A DNA stretch of 5,263 nt. It comes from Candidatus Bathyarchaeota archaeon (GTDB taxonomy: Archaea > Thermoproteota > Bathyarchaeia > 40CM-2-53-6). Under the pieces are notes generated by a model. The model was not told the origin of the DNA, made no database searches, and was given only the letters and a program-made list of their open reading frames with translations. The position numbers and the translations under genes were made by a program. Where the stretch lies: positions 1 through 5,263 of the forward strand of contig VBBV01000167.1 in assembly GCA_005883695.1 (NCBI GenBank), written 5' to 3'. Position 1 is the stretch's first letter. The number at the start of each line of letters is the position of its first letter. Positions 1-5,263 of the stretch are shown piece after piece.

Positions 1-42
1 AAATCACAAAGCCAAAGATGGTGGAGGGACTGAGCTCTGAGC

Positions 43-909
43 GTGTCTAGCCGCGCATCGTCAGCTCGTTTGAGCGCATACCTGACGCTGATACGGCCCG
101 CAAATACCATAATGATTGGGCTTGGGGTGGTCATTGGTGAAGCGATAGGTCTCGGCAAACTCCCTGGGCTTCCAGAGGCTGTTTTCGGGTTCCTGACGGC
201 GTCACTGATGATGGCGGGAACGATGGTGGCCAATGACGTTTACGACATCGACATTGACAGGGTCAACAGCCCGCAACGGCCTCTTCCTTCGGGAACGGTG
301 AAGACCAGAGACGCCGTCGCATTGGCAGTAGCTCTCTCCGTGGCTGCGATAGGGTTCTCCGCGCTCCTCGGTCTATGGACGTTTCTAACTGCACTTGTCG
401 CCCTTGCTCTGATGGTCTACTATAACACGAGGGGAAAGAAGACTGGGTTGTTAGGAAATGCCGTTGTAAGTTTCACCGTCGCCCTGCCTTTCTTCTATGG
501 AGGCCTCGCAGTGAATTCGATCAGGCCTCTGCTCTTCATCTTCTCCATTGTCGCGTTTCTCGCGAACTTTGCCCGAGAGGTTGCCAAGGGAATAGCCGAC
601 GTGAAAGGCGACAGCCTCCGCCAAGTTCGGACCTTAGCAGTAGTCAAGGGCACCAAGGCTGCAGCATTAGCGTCTGCGGGATTGTTTGTAATTGCGGTTC
701 TGCTCAGCTTCCTCCCGCCACTTCTCGAGACAATCTCCTGGCTGTATTTTCCTCCAGTGATAGTCGCCGATGTTGGCTTTCTGTACTCAGCGTGCAGGTT
801 GGTGGGCAATCAGACACCTGAGAACGTTCGAGCAGTCAAGCGCCATGTTCTGCTGTGGATGCTGCTAGGCCTTGTGGGTTTTCTTTTGGGCGGCGCCGCT
901 CTCCTTTGA
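43..909 (+). CDS. Geranylgeranylglycerol-phosphate geranylgeranyltransferase (DGGGP synthase), UbiA family
   Basis: Integral-membrane prenyltransferase predicted to transfer a geranylgeranyl group to geranylgeranylglyceryl phosphate, forming the second ether bond of archaeal lipids. At 288 aa it has the usual length for the family. The first aspartate-rich motif NDxxDxxxD is visible at N64, D65, D68 and D72, followed by the NSPQRPLPSG loop. The second, in REVAKGIADVKGD, has D186 and D190; these motifs bind Mg-diphosphate in UbiA enzymes. About nine hydrophobic segments fill the chain, beginning near residue 20 and ending at the C-terminus. The GTG start is the first usual start after an in-frame TGA at 31-33, and the short hydrophilic leader before LIRPANT fits the family. 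A GGAGG at 23-27 lies 15 bases upstream, farther than normal for a ribosome site. The 3' end overlaps the opposing reductase gene by 45 bp. Other UbiA prenyltransferases (for example quinone or heme pathway) are possible, but the second motif and archaeal context favour this role. Confidence 0.86.
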   Translation: MSSRASSARLSAYLTLIRPANTIMIGLGVVIGEAIGLGKLPGLPEAVFGFLTASLMMAGTMVANDVYDIDIDRVNSPQRPLPSGTVKTRDAVALAVALSVAAIGFSALLGLWTFLTALVALALMVYYNTRGKKTGLLGNAVVSFTVALPFFYGGLAVNSIRPLLFIFSIVAFLANFAREVAKGIADVKGDSLRQVRTLAVVKGTKAAALASAGLFVIAVLLSFLPPLLETISWLYFPPVIVADVGFLYSACRLVGNQTPENVRAVKRHVLLWMLLGLVGFLLGGAALL

Positions 910-2193
910 CTTGGACATATCGAGCAGAATTTCTCTAGCCCTGTCCAGGCGGATCTTTCGCTCCGCGACCATCTTGTCCGCCACCAAGTCGATCAGATCC
1001 CCTTGTGCGCCCGCCATGGCGGCAATATTTCTAGCGTGAAGGGACATGTGTCCCTTCTGAATTCCCTCTGCTGCCAAGGCTCGTAGTGCAGCCATGTTCT
1101 GGGCCAAGCCCACCGAGGCCATAACCTCACCAAGTTCGCGGGCCGTTTTCACTCCAAGGATCTTCAAGCATATCTTCGCCATAGGGTGGACGGCGGTGAC
1201 TCCTCCGATGATTCCGACGGCAGCAGGGATCTCGATGGTCCCGGCCAGGTTTCCATTAGAATCCTTCTTCCAAGTTGTGAGGGGAGAGTAGTGTCCAGAT
1301 CGGGCCGCGTAGGCATGAGCCCCTGCCTCTATCGCCCTAGTGTCATTCCCGGTCGCTAAGCAGACGGCGGTTACGCCGTTCATGACACCCTTGTTATGGG
1401 TCGCACATCGGTACGGGTCCACTGCGGCAAAAGCGTGCGCTTCTACAATCCCGTCAACAATGTCCTCGCCACCGAGGACCTCTTTCGACACTGTCGTTGT
1501 GGCCTTGGCAACCCTCCTATCTGCAAGGTTGGAGATGATCCGTAGTCGGGCTTGACCCTTGGAAATCTTCTCAAGCATAGGTGCAACAGCCTCCGCCATC
1601 GTGTTGACAACATTGGCCCCCATAGCATCACGGCAATCGACCAGAAGCTCAACAATGACCAACGTTCCCACTTGGCTCGGAAGGATCCTAACGCGAACGT
1701 CTTTTGCCCCGCCCCCCATCGAGAGTAATGTCGGGTCCTGCTGATTGGCTTTTTCGAGGACCTCATTTCTTGCCAAGAGAATTTCCTTTTCAGCATCTTT
1801 CGGCGAGGGACATCTCACTATCTGGATCTGACTGATCATCACAGGCTCAGTGCTGGTAGCTGTGAAGCCTCCTGTTGGTCGGGCCATCTTGGCCGCGTTG
1901 CTTGCCGCGGCGACTACTGACGGCTCTTCTATGGCCATCGGTACTAAGTAGTCTCGACCGTTGATCAGAAAGTTGGTGGCGATTCCGAGCGGAATCGGGA
2001 ACATGCCGATGACATTCTCGATCATTCGCTGAGCAGTCGCGCTCGGCATTGTTCCATTGGCTAGGGTCTGAGCCTCCTCAGATGTCAGACCTGCGAACTC
2101 TTTGACGAGTCTAAGTCTCTCTTCCAAGGGAAGCTTGTAGAACGAGACTATTGTTGAGCTTCTTTTCAGAACAGACGTTTCCAAATCGTCCAC
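865..2193 (-). CDS. Hydroxymethylglutaryl-CoA reductase, class II
   Basis: Predicted soluble enzyme reducing HMG-CoA to mevalonate, the committed step of isoprenoid synthesis (442 aa). It resembles the class II enzyme of Pseudomonas mevalonii along its full length: MIENVIGMF near 57-65, NGRDYLVPMAIEEPSVVAAAS at 78-98, DAMGANVVNTMAEAVAP at 189-205, DPYRCATHNKG at 259-269 and the C-terminal GHMSLHARN. The four catalytic residues are present as E90, K268, D284 and H382. There is no N-terminal membrane domain. D153 sits where the Pseudomonas enzyme has the Asp that disfavours NADPH, so NADH use is inferred. A Lys/Ser-rich tail after about residue 425 extends beyond the family core and is encoded over the ubiA 3' end. 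The GTG start lies 3 bases after the idi stop, and the tight spacing implies cotranscription and perhaps translational coupling. A TTG at codon 4 is an alternative start. In bacteria class II enzymes can be catabolic, but the mvk/idi context argues for biosynthesis here. Confidence 0.95.
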   Translation of the reverse strand: MDDLETSVLKRSSTIVSFYKLPLEERLRLVKEFAGLTSEEAQTLANGTMPSATAQRMIENVIGMFPIPLGIATNFLINGRDYLVPMAIEEPSVVAAASNAAKMARPTGGFTATSTEPVMISQIQIVRCPSPKDAEKEILLARNEVLEKANQQDPTLLSMGGGAKDVRVRILPSQVGTLVIVELLVDCRDAMGANVVNTMAEAVAPMLEKISKGQARLRIISNLADRRVAKATTTVSKEVLGGEDIVDGIVEAHAFAAVDPYRCATHNKGVMNGVTAVCLATGNDTRAIEAGAHAYAARSGHYSPLTTWKKDSNGNLAGTIEIPAAVGIIGGVTAVHPMAKICLKILGVKTARELGEVMASVGLAQNMAALRALAAEGIQKGHMSLHARNIAAMAGAQGDLIDLVADKMVAERKIRLDRAREILLDMSKSKESGAAQKKTHKA

Positions 2194-2196
2194 AAT

Positions 2197-2745
2197 CTAG
2201 CTTGTCCTTATCTTGGCCTCTGAGAGGCCTAGATTTTCCCTTCTCAGTTTGCTAAATGCGATCGGAAACCAGGGAGTATATTTCTCCGGACTCTTGTCCA
2301 CGTCCCTTTGGAGCTCGGTGAGGCTGATCCATTTCCAGTCATCTACTTCTTCCGGATTCGGTTTCGGGTCCCTATCGTATTGCCCGACAAAGACATGATC
2401 AAACTCGTGTTCTGTCAACCCGCTCTTCGGATCGGTCGCCCTGTAGACAAAGCTGAAGGTCTCTTTCAGCGGGGTATCAAAGCCCAACTCTTGCTTCAGC
2501 TTTCTATGGACTGCAACCTCCAGTTTCTCACCCCTTGTTGGATGACTGCAACATGGATTGCTCCACAGGCTCTGAAAATGGTGCTTTGCTTTCGATCTGA
2601 GTTGGAGAAGAGCCTCGTTCTTGGAATTGAAAATAAAGATTGAGAACGCTCTATGCAGCTTGCCACCGTCACGATGAGCTGCTAGTTTTTCTTCGTATCC
2701 GATCGGATTGTCTTTCTCATCAACTAGAACGATGATCTCGGGCAT
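2197..2745 (-). CDS. idi: Isopentenyl-diphosphate delta-isomerase, type 1 (Nudix)
   Basis: Predicted cytosolic, metal-dependent isomerase interconverting IPP and DMAPP, the allylic primer for prenyl chain synthesis. The 182-aa length matches E. coli Idi. Family residues are in order: metal-binding histidines H24 and H31 (in AAHRDGGKLHRAF), the WSNPCCSHP active-site block with C66 aligning with the catalytic Cys and H68 with a metal ligand, a Nudix-like helix ending in KQELG (E86), and the TEHE pair E112 and E114, of which E114 aligns with the catalytic Glu. C65 next to C66 gives a Cys pair rather than the single Cys of E. coli. The start is ATG, with no clear Shine-Dalgarno sequence. The gene lies 68 bases downstream of mvk and directly before the HMG-CoA reductase. 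This is not the flavin-dependent type 2 isomerase typical of most archaea. A different Nudix hydrolase is unlikely given the complete set of isomerase residues. Confidence 0.94.
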   Translation of the reverse strand: MPEIIVLVDEKDNPIGYEEKLAAHRDGGKLHRAFSIFIFNSKNEALLQLRSKAKHHFQSLWSNPCCSHPTRGEKLEVAVHRKLKQELGFDTPLKETFSFVYRATDPKSGLTEHEFDHVFVGQYDRDPKPNPEEVDDWKWISLTELQRDVDKSPEKYTPWFPIAFSKLRRENLGLSEAKIRTS

Positions 2746-2813
2746 TTTTCTTATCCGTTTATCCAGGTAGGAAACGCTCTTTTTCTGCCTTCCGATACCG
2801 AATCATTCGTGGA
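2746..2813 (-). promoter_or_regulatory. mvk-idi intergenic gap with short repeats, possible weak regulatory region
   Basis: This 68-base stretch is the only real spacer in the minus-strand gene run. Read in the gene direction it holds a perfect 5+1+5 inverted repeat (CGAAT-G-ATTCG, 2799-2809), an A-rich run, and a direct repeat GGATAA-AC-GGATAA (2751-2764) ending six bases before the idi ATG. No oligo-T terminator follows the mvk TAA and no convincing archaeal BRE/TATA pair is present. A secondary promoter, an operator or plain spacer are all possible. No small gene fits. Confidence 0.25.
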
Positions 2814-3806
2814 TTACTCTACTCCTCGGACGTCAAGGGACACATTATAGATTGTTCCTCCCACCTTTCGTAATTCCCTGGCAATATTCGATCGGGCCTT
2901 TTTGTCATCGCATAGTGCTATTATGCATCCGCCGCCTCCGGCGCCCGTGAGTTTCGCTCCGAGAGCTCCTGCCTTCCGGGCAACAACCACAAGTCTCTCT
3001 AGCCCGGGAGTTGAAACGCCAATCTGTCGGAGTAATTCGTGGTTTCTATTCATCAGGGACCCCAGCTCGTCATCGTCTTCGCTGTGTAGAGCCTTGACCA
3101 CGGCATTCGATATTCCAGTGACCTCGTCAAGGTGTGTCTGAAACCTATCTGTTTGTTCCCTAGATCTCTTGACCACCGACCCCACCAAGGCTTTGGTCGA
3201 CCGGTGGACCCCGGAGTCGCATACAAGAATCATCGGTGGTCGTTTGATGCTAATCGCTTTGATCTTTGAGGGCTTTCTGAACTGGATAATTCCACCATAA
3301 GTGCAAGTTGCCTGGTCGACTCCCGAGGGGTGTCCATGCAGATAGTTCTCTGGGATGAACGCAAGCTTGAAAATTTCTCGCCGGTCGAGCCGAGTACCCA
3401 TCGATTTTGCCACTGCGGAGATGGTTGCGACTGTGGTGGAGGCGGAAGACCCGAGGCCTGCGCCGATTGGAATCTGGCAATTGGCATCTACATGAACGCT
3501 TCGTTCTTCGGTTCCTAGGTGGTCGAGTGTAGCACTCGCTGCGAGGCGTAGTGGTTCTAGAAGCTCTTGATTCTCGGCAGAGGACGATCGTTTGTCGGCG
3601 TCGCCGACTAGATGAAGCGGAATGTCAGCAGTTACTTCAATTCTGCCAATCTGAGATGGCCTTACGTCTATCTTTGAGTAGAGATTGACAGCCATCGCGA
3701 CAGCTGGTGCGCCGAGGACGACGAATTGTTCTCCTGACAATATGATTTTTCCAGGCGCTCTGGACGAGATGGTCGATAGAGAAGTTGATGGCGAGGACGA
3801 GCTCAC
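2814..3806 (-). CDS. mvk: Mevalonate kinase, GHMP kinase family
   Basis: Predicted cytosolic kinase that phosphorylates mevalonate to mevalonate 5-phosphate with ATP (330 aa). The three GHMP motifs are in order: the N-terminal APGKIILSGEQ block (18-27) with K20, the ATP loop PIGAGLGSSAS (113-123), and the C-terminal KLTGAGGGGC (285-294). The catalytic Asp is D164 in HPSGVDQATCTYGG, with E153 upstream as in mevalonate kinases; this block favours mevalonate kinase over phosphomevalonate kinase or decarboxylase. An oddity is Q27 where most family members have His (GEH). The GTG start overlaps the memo stop as GTGA (3803-3806), which suggests coupled translation. It gives a Ser/Thr-rich leader of about 14 residues before the conserved SRAPGK. 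No alternative in-frame start is obvious before the conserved block, and no Shine-Dalgarno sequence is visible. The homoserine kinase and galactokinase branches of the superfamily do not match the context. Confidence 0.94.
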   Translation of the reverse strand: MSSSSPSTSLSTISSRAPGKIILSGEQFVVLGAPAVAMAVNLYSKIDVRPSQIGRIEVTADIPLHLVGDADKRSSSAENQELLEPLRLAASATLDHLGTEERSVHVDANCQIPIGAGLGSSASTTVATISAVAKSMGTRLDRREIFKLAFIPENYLHGHPSGVDQATCTYGGIIQFRKPSKIKAISIKRPPMILVCDSGVHRSTKALVGSVVKRSREQTDRFQTHLDEVTGISNAVVKALHSEDDDELGSLMNRNHELLRQIGVSTPGLERLVVVARKAGALGAKLTGAGGGGCIIALCDDKKARSNIARELRKVGGTIYNVSLDVRGVE

Positions 3807-4651
3807 TTCGTAAATGCGATCGCCGCGTAACCAACTACTGAACGCTTGTCCCCTGCCGTGTCCCCACTAGTCTGGTACGATAGCAACTTGGCCTGCTTCG
3901 CGCCAAGGACCTTGGACGCGTGTATGATAGCCGTGACGGGGCCGTATCCGCATGCTGACACGTGGTTTTCCTCGATTGTGTCCTGGAATTTTTTCTCATC
4001 CATTTCGAGCACGGCCTGAATGGCTTCCATGTCCTTTTTCTTCGCAGATTCCTGGGATTCGTAGTGCGTCCAGTCTGATGAGGCGATAAGCATCGCCCCT
4101 GTCCCTGCGGCGGCTTTCGCGATAGCCTTGCCTACTTCCACGCTGGTTTCAAGGTCTTGGAGCATCATGCATATCGGCACGAACTGGAAACGTCTTGGAT
4201 AGATGAATTGTAGGAAGGGAAGCTGGACTTCTATCGAGTGTTCTCTCCTGTGGGCTTCCTCTTCGACATCGATCAGACCGGATAATTTTGTAATCGAGGA
4301 AGCTAACGAGTTGTTGACAGGAACTTCACCAAGCGGCGTAGCCCACTGCCCATTTGTCATTGTTGAGACGCCGCTTCCGTAGCCAGTATGGTTTGGCCCC
4401 AAGATTATCACGGACTCTCTCAAGCCTGATGAAGCCAGTTGATAGTAGCTATTGGCAGCGACTGGTCCGGAGTAATCGTAGCCCGCGTGTGGTACAACGA
4501 TCGCCACCAGCTGGTCGTTGGGTGTGGCGGGAATGGATGGGATTGTTCTTGGTCCGAGAGGATGCAGGAAACAGTTGTGTATCTGGGTTCGGAGCGCGCC
4601 TTCAGTATCGGGGTAGAAGGTGCCTGCTTGTGCTGGTGGGCGTGTTTTCAC
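3803..4651 (-). CDS. Memo-family protein (AmmeMemoRadiSam system protein B homologue)
   Basis: This 282-aa protein belongs to the Memo family, whose fold resembles class III extradiol dioxygenases but whose biochemical role in archaea is not settled. Conserved features run in order: the N-terminal RPPAQAGTFYP (4-14), VPHAGYDYSGP with H55, LGPNH with H88, REHSIEVQLPF with H138, SSDWTH with D193 and H196, and SACGYGP with C234. H55, H88 and C234 align with the putative metal-site residues of human MEMO1 (H49, H81, C244). No gene for the AMMECR1 or radical-SAM partners lies in the window. The GTG start overlaps the rpsB TGA as GTGA and has a good ribosome site just upstream, giving the usual MKxRxPAxAGxFYP N-terminus. 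Its place between rpsB and mvk is a common archaeal arrangement and hints at a link to isoprenoid metabolism or translation. That link is inference. Confidence 0.92.
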   Translation of the reverse strand: MKTRPPAQAGTFYPDTEGALRTQIHNCFLHPLGPRTIPSIPATPNDQLVAIVVPHAGYDYSGPVAANSYYQLASSGLRESVIILGPNHTGYGSGVSTMTNGQWATPLGEVPVNNSLASSITKLSGLIDVEEEAHRREHSIEVQLPFLQFIYPRRFQFVPICMMLQDLETSVEVGKAIAKAAAGTGAMLIASSDWTHYESQESAKKKDMEAIQAVLEMDEKKFQDTIEENHVSACGYGPVTAIIHASKVLGAKQAKLLSYQTSGDTAGDKRSVVGYAAIAFTK

Positions 4652-5263
4652 GCCTCTCCACCGGAAGCTCGTCCCATGGGCATGGCGGCAAGCTTCGTTT
4701 CAAAATCATCCACCGTCAGCGGAATCGTTCCATCTTGAGGGAGCTCTCCTCTCTCGCGGAGCACCTGTCTAGCAAGTAGCCAGTAGACGACGGCTAGGGC
4801 TCTCCTTCCCTTGTTGTTTACCGGAATCACGAAATCAACACCAGCAAACACGTTGTCTGTGTCGCACAGGGCAATGACGGGCACGCCCACGGATGTGGCT
4901 TCTTTGATTGCTTGCCAGTCGGCTCGGGGATCTGTGACTAGGACGACCTGTGGCTCTGCGTGATGGGGCTGTAGAGGATTGGATATCAGCCCTGGCATGA
5001 ACCGACCTACAATCGGAACGGTTCTCGTGATCTCTGCGAACCTTTCCACGGGGGTCTTGCCGTAAAGTCTGGATGACACCGCGAGCACTCTGCCCGGATC
5101 GAATCGGCCCATGAACCTCGCGGCGATCCTGATCTTCTCGTTGGTATCGCCAATGTTGAGGATGAACAGGCCGTCGGGGCGGACTCTGAAAATGTACCTT
5201 TCCATATCCACGGTCTTGATCCGTGTGCCTATGTGGAGGCCCGCGGCCAAGAGCTCTTCGAGA
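4648..5263 (-). CDS. rpsB: 30S ribosomal protein uS2 (archaeal S2), 5' end outside window
   Basis: Small-subunit ribosomal protein of the archaeal/eukaryotic uS2 (SA) type. Recognisable segments include AAGLHIGTRIKT, MERYIFRVRPDGLFILNI, VLVTDPRADWQAIKEA, VGVPVIALCDTDN and the VIPVNNKGRRALAVVYWLLAR block near the C-terminus. The reading frame stays open to the window edge and adds LEEL before the TTG at 5248-5250. This matches the family N-terminus, in which Leu/Glu residues precede AAGxHIGT. That TTG is therefore best read as an internal Leu codon and the true start lies beyond the window, probably by one to a few tens of residues. The 204 visible residues are close to the full archaeal length, and the C-terminus is complete. 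The TGA stop overlaps the memo GTG start. The gene heads the visible minus-strand operon, so any promoter lies to the right of the window. Confidence 0.96.
   Translation of the reverse strand, partial: LEELLAAGLHIGTRIKTVDMERYIFRVRPDGLFILNIGDTNEKIRIAARFMGRFDPGRVLAVSSRLYGKTPVERFAEITRTVPIVGRFMPGLISNPLQPHHAEPQVVLVTDPRADWQAIKEATSVGVPVIALCDTDNVFAGVDFVIPVNNKGRRALAVVYWLLARQVLRERGELPQDGTIPLTVDDFETKLAAMPMGRASGGEA
4656..4662 (-). promoter_or_regulatory. Ribosome binding site of the memo gene
   Basis: In the gene direction the sequence reads GGTGGAG, containing both GGTG and GGAG complements to the archaeal 16S rRNA tail. GGAG ends four bases before the GTG start and GGTG ends seven bases before it. The site lies inside the rpsB 3' end and supports the overlapping GTG as the memo start. 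It is the clearest Shine-Dalgarno site in the window. Confidence 0.6.

Noticed and set aside
495..809. Open frame of 104 codons antisense to ubiA
   Set aside because: It lies wholly inside a well-supported gene, has no recognisable domain, and its composition is that of a reverse-frame shadow.
1443..1796. Open frame of 117 codons within the HMG-CoA reductase gene on the same strand
   Set aside because: It is a shifted frame of a gene with complete catalytic residues; its Trp/Arg/Ser-rich composition shows no domain.
865..2193. Reading the class II reductase as a catabolic (mevalonate-degrading) enzyme
   Set aside because: It is adjacent to mvk and an IPP isomerase in an archaeal operon, and no catabolic HMG-CoA lyase gene is nearby, so biosynthesis is the simpler reading.
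2308..2643. Plus-strand open frame of 111 codons opposite idi
   Set aside because: It is antisense to a gene with all active-site residues conserved and has no promoter or ribosome site of note.
2928..2946. GC-rich short repeat-like run (gcatccgccgcctccggcgcc)
   Set aside because: It encodes the glycine-rich GAGGGGC loop of mevalonate kinase on the minus strand, so the repetition comes from Gly codons.
4354..4779. Plus-strand open frame of 141 codons across the memo/rpsB junction
   Set aside because: Arg/Ser-rich composition typical of an antisense shadow; both minus-strand genes here are solid family members.
1..5263. CRISPR array, insertion sequence, tRNA or rRNA gene, or novel defence system
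   Set aside because: I saw no spaced repeats, terminal inverted repeats, transposase motifs or RNA gene landmarks; six housekeeping-type genes fill nearly all the sequence.

Overview
The window comes from an archaeal chromosome. The evidence is an archaeal/eukaryotic-type ribosomal protein uS2, a Memo-family protein, an archaeal-style mevalonate kinase, and a UbiA-family prenyltransferase of the kind that attaches the second geranylgeranyl chain in archaeal ether lipids. The sequence alone does not fix the phylum. The mixture of a class II HMG-CoA reductase and a Nudix (type 1) IPP isomerase is patchily distributed among archaea, so I leave the lineage open.

Five genes lie on the minus strand in one apparent operon, transcribed from the right edge leftwards: rpsB (uS2, 5' end off the window), memo, mvk, idi (Nudix type) and the HMG-CoA reductase gene. 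rpsB/memo and memo/mvk are each joined by a 4-base GTGA overlap. A 68-base gap separates mvk from idi. The reductase GTG start lies 3 bases after the idi TAG stop, in the same frame. A sixth gene, the UbiA prenyltransferase, runs on the plus strand at the left. Its 3' end overlaps the reductase 3' end tail to tail by 45 bp.

Functionally this is an isoprenoid and membrane-lipid locus. The reductase makes mevalonate, mevalonate kinase phosphorylates it, and IPP isomerase balances IPP and DMAPP after later steps encoded elsewhere. The prenyltransferase uses the C20 product to build the archaeal lipid core. uS2 and Memo are the customary upstream neighbours of mvk in many archaea. Two things stand out against the common archaeal rps2-memo-mvk-ipk-idi2 order: no isopentenyl phosphate kinase gene lies between mvk and idi, and the isomerase is the Nudix type rather than the FMN-dependent type. 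I saw no RNA gene, CRISPR array, mobile element or unmistakable novel system. The window is almost fully coding, with no stretch over 300 bases lacking a gene.
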